DNA of 63,937 nucleotides, taken from the NCBI GenBank assembly GCA_019359725.1, contig JAHHGR010000019.1:1-63937 (forward strand), read 5' to 3'. The position numbers and the translations under genes were made by a program. This stretch comes from Aphanocapsa lilacina HA4352-LM1. GTDB taxonomy: Bacteria > Cyanobacteriota > Cyanobacteriia > Gloeobacterales > Gloeobacteraceae. Each line of letters opens with the position of its first letter. The first letter of the stretch is position 1. Under the pieces are notes generated by a model, which was not told the origin of the DNA, made no database searches, and saw nothing but the letters and a program-made list of their open reading frames with translations. Shown here one piece after another: positions 54,083-61,925 of this stretch.

Positions 54083-54546
54083 TTCGGCCTCCGTCTGGGA
54101 AGAGGTTGCGTTCGGGGAGGCTGAGATTGCTGAACCGTCAAGCCCGCCCGAGGTTCCATTTCTCGACGCTGCCTATAGCAGGCAGCTATCGAAGCAGTGC
54201 GTTGCTGTCTATCTGATTGAGCGAGCCAAGTATGGCACCGCCAATATCGTGAGGACAATTGGTGAAAAGCCCCAAATCATCGCAGGATTAGCGCCGTTTC
54301 TGAGCGCAAATCCTTCATCAAAAGTCGACCGAAACTCGCAGAAAATAACCATGGCTAAGTAAAAACACTGGCTTGAATTAGTAACGGCACCAGGACGTAT
54401 TCTTCGTCACACTTTAACCTTTGATTGCTTTCAGTATCCTGCGGAGGTTCGCATGTAGTAACTAGCCCCACGACTTTCCAGGTGCGGACCGGCACCCACG
54501 CAAACTGTTGTGTATGCTACCAAAAATAATGCTGTTGCCCGTTGCC
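54083..54546. other. Intergenic, no gene recognised
   Basis: No convincing ORF or RNA structure. The open plus-strand frame at 54027-54362 overlaps the upstream gene and lacks family-like features. Confidence 0.45.
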
Positions 54547-54574
54547 ACAAAAAAGGGCCTGCTGGTGCAGGCCC
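54547..54574 (-). terminator. Rho-independent terminator of the response regulator
   Basis: GGGCCTGC / GCAGGCCC stem (54555-54562 with 54567-54574), TGGT loop, followed on the minus strand by TTTTTTG. It lies 50 bp after the response regulator stop codon. Confidence 0.88.
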
Positions 54575-54623
54575 ATCGGTTCTCGAAGTGGGTGGAGTCG
54601 GCCCACAGGCTTCCGGTGCGCTT

Positions 54624-55298
54624 TCAGCTCACCTTCGACTCGTAGAGCAATCCGTACTCCATGGCAATGCGCACCAGCCCGGCGGTGTTGCGGGTGCCAA
54701 GCTTCTGCATCAGCCGGGCGCGGTGGGAATCGACCGTGCGGGGACTGATAAACAGCCGTTCGGCGATCTCGATATTGGTAAACTCCTGCGAGATCAAGCT
54801 TAAAATCTCGCGTTCTCTCTCGGTCAGGTGAATAGCCAGCTTGCTGTACTTGCCGGCTTCTTCCGCCAGGTGATAATTCTCGATAATGAGCTTGGTAATC
54901 GCCCGGCCGAAAACCAGATAGCCGGAGAGCACCAACCCCACAGCATTGAGCAGTTCATGGCTTTCGACATTCTTGAGGATGCAGCCGCTCGCACCGACAC
55001 GGAAAGCCTGCAGAAAGTCCTCTTCCATTTCGGTGACAATCAAGATTTTTGCCGCCGGTTCGATATTGTGAATGAGGCGGGTGACCTCGATGCCGTCGAG
55101 TTCGGGCATGGTGGCATCGAGCAACACCAGATCCGGCTTCGAGTGTCGAAACATCTGTACGGCGAGTTGGCCTTCGCAGGCTTCCTCAACGGTGAACAGA
55201 TTACCTGCGGAGCGCAGCATGCTGCAGAACCCTCTGCGCACCACGGCGTGATCGTCGACGATCAAGATTCGGGTTGCACTGGAATCAATATTAGACAC
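54624..55298 (-). CDS. NarL/FixJ-type response regulator
   Basis: 224 aa. Receiver domain: RILIVDDHAVVRRGFCSML with the acidic pair, phospho-acceptor Asp in LVLLDATMPELDG, Thr/Lys switch positions in ILIVTEM and CILKNVE. LuxR-type HTH: LTEREREILSLISQEFTNIE, IAERLFISPRTVDSHRARLM, QKLGTRNTAG. GTG at 55298 chosen because AAGG lies six bases upstream; ATG at 55319 lacks a ribosome site. No kinase gene adjoins it; the kinase at 57387 is 2.1 kb away on the other strand. It has its own terminator, so it is transcribed alone. Confidence 0.92.
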   Translation of the reverse strand: MSNIDSSATRILIVDDHAVVRRGFCSMLRSAGNLFTVEEACEGQLAVQMFRHSKPDLVLLDATMPELDGIEVTRLIHNIEPAAKILIVTEMEEDFLQAFRVGASGCILKNVESHELLNAVGLVLSGYLVFGRAITKLIIENYHLAEEAGKYSKLAIHLTEREREILSLISQEFTNIEIAERLFISPRTVDSHRARLMQKLGTRNTAGLVRIAMEYGLLYESKVS

Positions 55299-56240
55299 TG
55301 TACACCTTGCCTTTTTCATTACTGGAAGGAAAATGGAACTGTTCGAAAAGCAGCTGGGAGCGCTCACAGCAAAAAGACCGTGAGCTTTGTGTTGTAACAG
55401 CCCTTTCCTGACAAAGAACCTGTGCCGATGGAAGCAGGTAAAGATAATGGTTGTAGCCGTCGAACGGATTCAAGCACGCCCGATATGGCTGAACAATAGC
55501 GCTGCGAGACGGAGCGGCCAGTAGAAGTATCTGAGGGTATGGACGAGACCTCTGAAGGCTTTTGGTCAGGGCCAAGTCTTTGGCAAGGAAAGCATGGCTT
55601 TCCTGTGCGCGTGCGCTTTTGCATATGAACCTCTGGGGGGGGGGGGGATAGGTCTGGACGGAGCCAAGTCATCAGCAGGAGTCGAGTGCTAGTTTGTCAC
55701 TTTATTCGTGAGAGTCCTATTAGTGAAAGACCGATTTTATCCAAGACAACGTATCCGTGGAAATACGTAATTCGGCGTTTCACTATGGCTCTATGTGCCA
55801 TTTACCTCGGGAGCATTACCGATCCCATCCGCTATAACTCCCCAAAAACAAGGGGGTTTGAGACGGTGGACCGGGTTCTGTGTAATCTATCAGACCCCAC
55901 ATGATATTTTCCACCATTTGGTAAAGTCTCCTCAATAAGAAGCTGTACATACTGGTCTGTCAGCAGCCCGTCGGTGAACACTCTGTAAGTTATAGACACG
56001 GTTCAACTGCATTATGCAGTTTTTAGTGCCAAGCTGGGGAATTCGCCCTATAGGGTGATCGCCCCGGGTTTCACAAGTTGGTCTGCAAAGCTGATGCCAG
56101 GCTGCAGGCAAACCCTCGGTGGATTGGGCCGGTTGACGGGAGGGTCTTGTTCGGCAGCGCTGTGGGGAGCAAATCGGCGGTGGCGCGGCGGCAGCCATCT
56201 AGACATAGATATGGACTAGATACGTTGAATCGGGGTCAAA
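55299..56240. other. Gene-poor region with G13 tract
   Basis: About 940 bp in which no family-like ORF was found on either strand. It contains a run of 13 G (55635-55647) and a short palindrome AACTGCAT-T-ATGCAGTT (56005-56021) followed by TTT. Base composition is lower in GC than the flanks between 55690 and 56060. Confidence 0.5.
55635..55647. repeat. Homopolymer run of 13 G
   Basis: Thirteen consecutive G on the plus strand. Such runs slip during replication. No clear ORF spans it, so it could instead alter spacing of a promoter or be incidental. Confidence 0.8.
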
Positions 56241-56262
56241 ATTGTCAGCTTGGGCTGACAAT
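56241..56262 (-). terminator. Probable terminator of crcB
   Basis: ATTGTCAGC / GCTGACAAT perfect 9-bp stem with TTGG loop. On the minus strand it is followed by TTTG, 72 bp beyond the crcB stop codon. The U-tract is short, so strength is uncertain. Confidence 0.55.
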
Positions 56263-56333
56263 AGCCGCCGCCGCCCGGCGGCGTTCAGAACGCACCTATC
56301 GCTACAATCTGCTTACAGCAAGGCTTTCAAAAC

Positions 56334-56711
56334 TTAGAGCACTTTGGCGGCCAGGTAGCCGGCCCAACCTGCCGCCAGCCCGCCCAGGAGACTACCCAAC
56401 AAATAGCCCATCGCCGTCAGATAATCGCCTTTTTGCAACAGCGCCAGGCACTCGACGCTCAAAGTACTGAAGGTAGTAAAACCGCCGCAAAACCCGGTGC
56501 CTGCCAACAGCAGCACAGCCGGGTCGATGCGCAGCGCAGCGCTCCACGCGAACAATCCCCCGAGCACAAACGATCCGACCAGATTGACCAGCAGCGTCCC
56601 GAACGGGAAGGGCGGCGCACCGGCCCACTGCGCTACCCCAAGACCGATCCAGTAGCGCGCCAGACTGCCGAGTGCGCCGCCAACCATCACCAACACCGAC
56701 TCCGGCACCAC
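56334..56711 (-). CDS. crcB: Fluoride ion channel CrcB/Fluc
   Basis: 125 aa, four spans. VMVGGALGSLARYWIGL, PFGTLLVNLVGSFVLGG with the conserved Asn, and GFCGGFTTFSTLSVE (the Na+/F- site GGxTTFSTF) are diagnostic. It exports fluoride as a dual-topology dimer. GTG start at 56711 with GGAGG seven bases upstream. A fluoride riboswitch was looked for in the leader and not recognised. Nothing else is supported between 56712 and 56920. Confidence 0.93.
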   Translation of the reverse strand: MVPESVLVMVGGALGSLARYWIGLGVAQWAGAPPFPFGTLLVNLVGSFVLGGLFAWSAALRIDPAVLLLAGTGFCGGFTTFSTLSVECLALLQKGDYLTAMGYLLGSLLGGLAAGWAGYLAAKVL

Positions 56712-56920
56712 CGGATGCCTCCTACGCAGCGAACGTGTCTTAGAGACCGTTGGCCGGGGGCGGTTCTTGCGCCCGGATTGGGAACGCCAAGGCGGGCCTC
56801 ACCACCTGCTTTTCGCTTTCAGGGTAGAAGGCGAAACTGGAAGGCGTCAATCTGGTCCGCCGGAGCGCCCGACCCGTCTGTAGTCGATGTTGCAGTTCAC
56901 CAACCGGTTGCTGCGCAGCA

Positions 56921-56944
56921 AAAAGGCCCCCGAAGGGGCCTTTT
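56921..56944 (-). terminator. Rho-independent terminator of ssrA
   Basis: AAAAGGCCCC, loop TTCG, GGGGCCTTTT on the minus strand, followed by TTG. It comes directly after the last tmRNA pseudoknot (GGTTG/CAACC with GGTAG/CTACC). Confidence 0.88.
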
Positions 56945-57238
56945 AGGTAGTTTTGGTTGACAAGGTTATCTACCAACCCCGCCTTACTCAGGCCGCGACA
57001 GTGGCGCGGGCGCGAGCGAAGGGAACTACGTTGTTAGTAGCACTTGGTTTTTTGCTCTGACCGAGCAGGCTTCAGTTACGCTCTAATTGCCCTGTCGAAG
57101 CCAGTACATCCCCGAGTTTGGTGGAGATGAGGGGAATCGAACCCCTGTCCAGAACAGCCGATCGCGCACCCTAGTCTCCCTTTTCACGTACGTTGGGGAA
57201 AGACAAACCAACGGCAGCTTTTAAGTCTTTGCAGGACT
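56945..57238 (-). ncRNA. ssrA: Transfer-messenger RNA, circularly permuted gene
   Basis: Read on the minus strand, the 3' tRNA-like half comes first: ACAGGGGTTCGATTCCCCT (T arm, loop TTCGATT) and CATCTCCACCA ending at 57119. After only five bases (AACTC) follows the usual 5' end, GGGGATGTACTGGCTTCGAC, from 57113. The 5' GGGGATG pairs with the 3' CATCTCC, rebuilding the acceptor stem between the two pieces. The tag frame lies at 57041-56988, then a pseudoknot and terminator. It rescues stalled ribosomes together with SmpB. The order implies a two-piece mature tmRNA. The 5' boundary at 57238 is estimated from a promoter-like element. Confidence 0.92.
56988..57041 (-). other. tmRNA proteolysis-tag reading frame
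   Basis: Codons GCT ACT AAC AAC GTA through GCG GCC TGA give ATNNVVPFARARATVAA, a 17-residue tag ending VAA as in other cyanobacteria. The resume codon is Ala (GCT). Confidence 0.92.
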
Positions 57239-57244
57239 ACTCAC

Positions 57245-57253
57245 ATTCTAACA
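57245..57253 (-). promoter_or_regulatory. Possible extended -10 promoter of ssrA
   Basis: TGTTAGAAT on the minus strand fits TGnTAnnnT and would start transcription near 57238. No good -35 hexamer is present at 17 bp. Confidence 0.4.
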
Positions 57254-57386
57254 ACTTGAACAGCTCTGTGCCCGTCCGGCCCCTATGCTGTCGGCAAAAA
57301 ACCGGGAGACGCCCTGGGACGATGGCCCCTCAGCCCCGGCTATACTCTTGATCTGAATCGGTTCGCTCGTGAGGAGCTTTGCCACC

Positions 57387-58805
57387 GTGCTCCGCGTCGA
57401 CGAGTTGCTGCGCCTGGAGGTCTTTGCAAAACTTCCGCCTTCCCGGCTGGAGTGGGTCTGTGGGCGTGTCCAGCCTGTAGTGCTATCCGCCGGTGAAACG
57501 CTCGTCAAAGAGGGCGATCCGCCGCGGGGATTTTTTATCCTGGCCGAGGGCAAGCTGGGCATCTGGCGCCAGAGCGACGGCGTGGAGATGCCCATCGGCC
57601 GGCACGAGGCGCCGGGCTTTATCGGCGAAGTTCCCATCCTCACCGATGAGCCTGCCCTGGTGGGCGCGCGGGCGCTTACCGACTGCCGGGTCTACGAACT
57701 GCCCGCCGAGGATTTTCTCGAACTCATCCACCAGTGCCGCGACGTCGAGCGGCTGATCTTCCGGGCGGTGCACCACCGTCTGCGCGGCTTGGAGTCGTTC
57801 GTGCGCACCCGCGAGAAGATGGCGGCTTTGGGCACCCTCGCGGCCGGTCTGGCCCACGAACTCAACAACCCCGCCGCCGCGCTGGTACGGGCGCTCAACA
57901 ACGTCACCCCGGCCATTTTGGAGTTGCAGCGTATGAACCTGGTCTACGGCCAGAGCCGGGCCGATCCTGAACATACGGCGCACTGGCTGCAGGTACGCGA
58001 CGCGGGCTATGCGGCCATCTTGCACCCCGAGCAACAGGAGGCGGCCTCCAAGCTGGATGATCTACTACTAGAGGAGCGGCTGCTGATTTGGCTGGAGAAC
58101 TATGGTGTCGAAGACGCCTGGAAGCTGGCCGGGCCGCTCGCCCTGGGTCGGGTGGACCCCGAGACCTTGGCTGGGCTGACCGAACCGTGGCGGGATCACC
58201 CCGGCGAGCTGAGGGATATGGGCATTCGCTGGCTGGCTTTATCCTTCGATGTCATGGAGATGATCCAAAGCGGTCTGCGCGGCTCGCGGCGCATCTTCGA
58301 TCTGGTCCAGGCGATGAAATCCTATTCGCACATGGACCGCGGCGTGCAGCAGAGGGTGGACATCCACGAGGGTCTTGAGGACACCCTCAAGCTATTCTCT
58401 TTTCGCGTGGGTACGGGCGTAGAAGTACGGCGGTGTTACCACCGCGATCTGCCCCAAATCCTGGCCTACGGCAGCGAACTCAATCAAGTCTGGACCCATC
58501 TCATCGACAATGCCCTGGACGCGCTCGCAGGCCAGGGCATTGTCGAACTGACGACCGGCCGCAAAGGCGATTACCTGTACGTGCAGATTGCCGACGACGG
58601 ACCGGGCATTCCCGCGGACATTCAGTCGCGCATCTTCGAACCTTTCTATACCACCAAGCCCGTGGGCCAAGGATCGGGCCTGGGCCTCGATGTCGCCCGG
58701 CGCATTGTTGAAAACCGCCACCAGGGAACGATCGGCCTCGAATCGCAGCCGGGCCGGACTGTCTTTACCGTTCGATTACCCCTTGCCCTCAGCTGCAGCA
58801 CTTGA
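57387..58805 (+). CDS. Soluble histidine kinase with cyclic-nucleotide-binding domain
   Basis: 472 aa, no membrane segment. Residues 10-125 form a cNMP-binding (CRP-like) domain (LVKEGDPPRGFFILAEGKLG). The dimerisation helix carries the H-box LGTLAAGLAHELNNPAAAL with His157. Catalytic domain: N-box VWTHLIDNALDAL, G1 IADDGPGIP, F-box IFEPFYTTKP, G2 GSGLGLDVARRIVE. A helical insert of about 130 residues separates H-box and ATPase. The GTG at 57387 was chosen since GAGGAG lies 10 bases upstream. No response regulator gene adjoins it. Confidence 0.93.
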   Translation: MLRVDELLRLEVFAKLPPSRLEWVCGRVQPVVLSAGETLVKEGDPPRGFFILAEGKLGIWRQSDGVEMPIGRHEAPGFIGEVPILTDEPALVGARALTDCRVYELPAEDFLELIHQCRDVERLIFRAVHHRLRGLESFVRTREKMAALGTLAAGLAHELNNPAAALVRALNNVTPAILELQRMNLVYGQSRADPEHTAHWLQVRDAGYAAILHPEQQEAASKLDDLLLEERLLIWLENYGVEDAWKLAGPLALGRVDPETLAGLTEPWRDHPGELRDMGIRWLALSFDVMEMIQSGLRGSRRIFDLVQAMKSYSHMDRGVQQRVDIHEGLEDTLKLFSFRVGTGVEVRRCYHRDLPQILAYGSELNQVWTHLIDNALDALAGQGIVELTTGRKGDYLYVQIADDGPGIPADIQSRIFEPFYTTKPVGQGSGLGLDVARRIVENRHQGTIGLESQPGRTVFTVRLPLALSCST

Positions 58806-58963
58806 TCTGTCTTTGCGGCTGCAGCGGCGCCAGGCCCTGCAACGCCCCATCCGCGCATCCGCTTCGGCTCGGCGGGCGTAATTTTTTGCGCCCTGGCCAT
58901 TCGAGCCAGAGCGCAACCGCTAGCTGCAAAGCGGTTTTACCGGCGTATTTTGGGAGACAAACC

Positions 58964-60046
58964 ATGGCACCCCTAAGCAGAAGGCGATTCGGTTGCACGG
59001 CGATGCTCGCCGGAGTCGCAGCCTCGCTTGGTGCAGCTCAAGCCAAAGCAGCAGCCATCTCGGGGAGCGCATCCAAACAGTCCGCTCCCGCAGGCGGCGT
59101 TGGGGCAATCGTCGTCGAATTGCCCATCGGAGGCAGAACCGCCAGGTTCATCCTGGACAGCGGGGAGCGGCGCTCCTGGATGAACGCCGAGAGTGCTGTG
59201 GCCCTCGCTCTTGCGGGCACCGGACAAACCGTCCCTGCCACCCCCGACGTCGAGGTCGAAGCTTGCGGGGTTCGCGCCTCCCTGGCGGTGGGGCAAAGCG
59301 CTGTGGAAATCCCGCTCATCGCCGTGGAGAGCCTGGATGGTTTGAGCGACCTGTCCCGGGATGTGGACGGTATCCTGGGCACCAGCACCCTCGGGTTGTT
59401 CGAGGGGGTGGCACTGAGCGGCGACTCCCTTGCGCTCCGCGCAGCGTCCACGCAAGAAGCAAGTTATCCAATCGAGCCGCTCGATTCCGGCAGGGGGGCT
59501 GTGACCCTGGCGATCGTCGGGTCCGACGGCACCGCCCGTCCGTTGCGATTTTTGCTGCACACGGGCAGCCCGTTCACCTTCTTGCTCAAGACCCACGCCG
59601 ACGCGCTCGCACTCAGTGCGCTCGACGATGGTGCAGGCAACCCCGTCGCCGGCACGCTGCACATTCCCGGCACTCCGACGCTGCCTGTCGTGGCGGGCGT
59701 TGTCGAGGGCATCGGCGAGGTGCACTTCGCCGTCCACCATGCACCTACCGCGGCGGTGGAAGGGATCGACGGGACGCTCGGCGCCGATGCTTTGAACACG
59801 CCCATCGGCAACATCTTCCAGAGGATAGCCAACTGGTTTACTGGGAACACCGGCAAGGGACTTGCGACCATAGCGGTCACCATCATCGGCATTGGTGCTT
59901 TATTCGGTAAACTCAACTGGGGCATGGCGCTCATCGTCGCCTTGGGGATCGCCATTGTCTTCGTTGCCGCGGGATTGGTCAGCGCTTTTGGGCTCCCTCC
60001 GGCTCCTACTACCCGACCGAAAACCTCCAACCCTTCTTCGGCGTGA
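58964..60046 (+). CDS. Exported aspartic-protease-like protein fused to a VirB2/TrbC-type segment
   Basis: 360 aa. Tat-like leader SRRRFGCTAMLAGVAASLGA. Residues 45-160 form a pepsin/retropepsin-like half with RFILDSGERRSW (Asp65-Ser-Gly) and DVDGILGTSTLGLF; residues 175-280 form a second half where the expected Asp is His199 (RFLLHTGSPFTF), with GIDGTLGADAL. Residues 281-345 match VirB2/TrbC pilins: PIGNIFQRIANWFTGNTGKG, LATIAVTIIGIGALFGKLNW and two membrane helices. A short Pro/Ser/Thr tail follows. ATG at 58964 has GGGAG upstream. No other type IV secretion gene lies in the window. Fusion is direct observation; function unknown. Confidence 0.8.
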   Translation: MAPLSRRRFGCTAMLAGVAASLGAAQAKAAAISGSASKQSAPAGGVGAIVVELPIGGRTARFILDSGERRSWMNAESAVALALAGTGQTVPATPDVEVEACGVRASLAVGQSAVEIPLIAVESLDGLSDLSRDVDGILGTSTLGLFEGVALSGDSLALRAASTQEASYPIEPLDSGRGAVTLAIVGSDGTARPLRFLLHTGSPFTFLLKTHADALALSALDDGAGNPVAGTLHIPGTPTLPVVAGVVEGIGEVHFAVHHAPTAAVEGIDGTLGADALNTPIGNIFQRIANWFTGNTGKGLATIAVTIIGIGALFGKLNWGMALIVALGIAIVFVAAGLVSAFGLPPAPTTRPKTSNPSSA

Positions 60047-60152
60047 GCCACCCTGTTACTGGCGCGGCGCCCGGTAGCCCAAGCCCAAGTCCAACAGGAG
60101 GAGCGCGCCGCTTCGGGCAACAGAACGGCCACAGCGTGCGACGTCTATCTAC

Positions 60153-60317
60153 CTACTCAGTGAAGGTCGTTCCGTCAAGCCGCTCCAGAGCCTGGTCGGC
60201 ATCGGACAACAGCCCGATGATTTGCGCTTCCATGGGAATGGGCAGCTCCGGCGGAAATGTCGCCGGAACGAAAGCCCGGTAGCCGGAGGCTTGTTTTACA
60301 AACTGGCCCGAACGCAT
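60153..60317 (-). pseudogene. Fic-family N-terminal remnant
   Basis: 54 codons: MRSGQFVKQASGYRAFVPAT, then FPPELPIPMEAQIIGLLSDA and DQALERLDGT, which is the start of Fic/DOC proteins (GxYVKQ...GYRAFVPxxLPP...L..AD.ALGRLDG). A stop codon follows right where the protein would continue; the catalytic HPFxxGN motif is absent. Confidence 0.6.
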
Positions 60318-60379
60318 AACATGTTCGCTTTGCTTGATGCCTTACTGCACCAACGTAAAATAAGCAACCCAGTGTAGAA

Positions 60380-60400
60380 AAATAAAAAAGTTGGCTAATG
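60380..60400. repeat. AT-rich repeat, copy 1
   Basis: AAATAAAAAAGTTGGCTAATG. Three spaced copies of this sequence occur within 162 bp; the others are at 60447-60466 and 60521-60541. Confidence 0.75.
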
Positions 60401-60446
60401 GCGAGGGCTGAAGCGCCGTTCTCTCGTTCGCTGAAGAGGAATGTCC

Positions 60447-60466
60447 AAAAATAAAGTTGGCTAGTG
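60447..60466. repeat. AT-rich repeat, copy 2
   Basis: AAAAATAAAGTTGGCTAGTG, three A shorter in the run than copies 1 and 3. Confidence 0.7.
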
Positions 60467-60520
60467 CCCAAGTTTCAGTGCAATGCGGCTTAAAAAAAGG
60501 GAGACGGCGGCCCCAGACTG

Positions 60521-60541
60521 AAATAAAAAAGTTGGCTAGTG
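60521..60541. repeat. AT-rich repeat, copy 3
   Basis: AAATAAAAAAGTTGGCTAGTG, differing from copy 1 at one base. No gene is recognised from 60318 to 60683; the repeats are the only structure seen there. Confidence 0.75.
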
Positions 60542-60683
60542 AGATGGAGGCGGTGGCTAGCGGGAAACCACCATCCAGATAGCGCTTCCTGCCCCGCGCC
60601 CGGGTTTCAACTTTCGCCGCATCTTGGTGGCCCATGCCGGCAATGCTCGGCACTCTGGAGGTTACCCTCGCCTTCGGAAGCGC

Positions 60684-60920
60684 TCACTGTTTTTTCTTTC
60701 CCGGCCCCATCTTGGCACGAGCCAGAAGCCTGCTCTTCAGCAGCTCCTCGATCAAACCCTCGCGTTGATCGCCCTCAATGTCTTGAAGCAAACGGCGAAC
60801 GGCCAAGCCGACCAAGTCCGGAAAAGTCGGTCCGTCGGTGCCACCGTAAACGCTCGCGAGTTTGATCTTGAGGCCGTCCAATTGCTTATACAGATGCTGG
60901 TCGATCCGGACGTTCGGCAT
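60684..60920 (-). CDS. Small putative ribbon-helix-helix DNA-binding protein
   Basis: 78 aa. A short N-terminal strand (MPNVRIDQHLYKQLDGLKIK) followed by a helix and TFPDLVGLAVRRLLQDIEGD gives a strand-helix-helix pattern like CopG/Arc repressors. The C-terminus is basic (LLARAKMGPGKKKQ). Tandem 16-bp repeats lie 63 bp upstream of the start, as expected for an autoregulated RHH protein. Family not proven by sequence. Confidence 0.6.
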   Translation of the reverse strand: MPNVRIDQHLYKQLDGLKIKLASVYGGTDGPTFPDLVGLAVRRLLQDIEGDQREGLIEELLKSRLLARAKMGPGKKKQ

Positions 60921-60982
60921 GGTTAAAGGCGTGACCCCGAGCGACAGGGGAGAGAACCATCATAAATCAACCTTTATTCAGG

Positions 60983-61030
60983 TAAACAGGTATTTATTTA
61001 AGCAAGTATTTTTGTAAGCAAACAAAGATG
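60983..61030. repeat. Three imperfect 16-bp tandem repeats (possible operator)
   Basis: TAAACAGGTATTTATT, TAAGCAAGTATTTTTG and TAAGCAAACAAAGATG start at 60983, 60999 and 61015, exactly 16 bp apart. A weaker fourth unit may precede them at 60967. They lie in an AT-rich island upstream of the small DNA-binding-like gene (minus) and about 300 bp upstream of the DUF84 gene (plus). Nothing further is supported between 61031 and 61336. Confidence 0.55.
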
Positions 61031-61336
61031 TATACTTGATATAAGGTTTACCCACAAATCGCGGAGTTCTGGTATTCTGAACTGCTATAACTGCAGGGTC
61101 GAAGGATTGCCGGTTTCGGGCCCGAGGGCGCCGAGATTGGCTCATCTAGCCTTTGGGGTGTTCAAGCGTCCGCAATCGGGCGGCCTACCGTCCGGGGCTT
61201 GGTGTTTGCTGCGGATGTGCGCCCGGCACCGGGCGTGCGGTGTCTTTTGGGGCCCCTGCGGCGACGCCGGGGAAGGATCCTGTCCGGCGATCCGTCACGA
61301 TGACGCCCAGAGCCGACCGTCGTGAGGAGGGAGCCA

Positions 61337-61903
61337 GTGACAAGAGTGATCGTTGCTTCGAACAACCCCGTCAAAGTGCGAGCCGCCGCGGAAGCCTTCC
61401 GCAAGATGATGCCGGCCGAGGCGATCGAAGTGGTGCGCGTGGTCGTCCCTTCTGGCGTGGCCGATCAACCCATGTCGGACGAGGAGACGTTCAGGGGCGC
61501 CTTGAACCGCGCCCGCCGCGCGTCGGCGCTGCTGCCCGGCGACTTCTTCGTCGGCATCGAAGGGGGCGTCGAAATCAAAGGTTCAGAAATGGAGTCTTTC
61601 GCTTGGGTGGTTGTCCTGTCCGGGGACACGGTGAGCAAAAGCAGGACGGGTACATTTTACCTGCCGTCCCAGCTGGTAGATTTGGTCAACCAAGGAAAGG
61701 AACTCGGCGAGGCGACGGACCTGCTTTTCGGCAAACACGGCTCCAAGTTGAGTGGCGGCACCGTCGGCACTCTTACCGGCGACATCATAGACCGAACGCG
61801 TTACTATGAGCATGCCTTGATACTCGCCTTGGCGCACTTCAAAAACCCCGAGCTTTACGGCGAACCGGTGCCCGGCCGTGCAGGGAACGCCCGAGGTTTG
61901 TGA
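61337..61903 (+). CDS. Inosine/xanthosine triphosphatase (DUF84/YjjX family)
   Basis: 188 aa. VIVASNNPVKVRAAAEAFRK, FVGIEGGVEIKG, SKSRTGTFYLP, and SGGTVGTLTGDIIDRTRYYE with HFKNPELYG are the family blocks. It hydrolyses non-canonical ITP/XTP, cleaning the nucleotide pool. GTG at 61337 has GGAGGGAG upstream. It converges with the MazG-like gene (22-bp gap). Confidence 0.9.
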   Translation: MTRVIVASNNPVKVRAAAEAFRKMMPAEAIEVVRVVVPSGVADQPMSDEETFRGALNRARRASALLPGDFFVGIEGGVEIKGSEMESFAWVVVLSGDTVSKSRTGTFYLPSQLVDLVNQGKELGEATDLLFGKHGSKLSGGTVGTLTGDIIDRTRYYEHALILALAHFKNPELYGEPVPGRAGNARGL

Positions 61904-61925
61904 GCCTGCAGATCCCTCGCCGCTG

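Noticed and set aside
54027..54362. 111-aa plus-strand ORF
   Set aside because: Overlaps the 5' end of the conserved minus gene and has no family-like blocks.
56712..56920. Possible fluoride riboswitch before crcB
   Set aside because: The leader lacks a recognisable fluoride-aptamer pattern; the tmRNA terminator is the only structure.
60376..60545. Possible CRISPR array from the spaced repeats
   Set aside because: Only three repeats of about 20 bp with variable A-runs, uneven 66/75-bp spacing and no cas genes.
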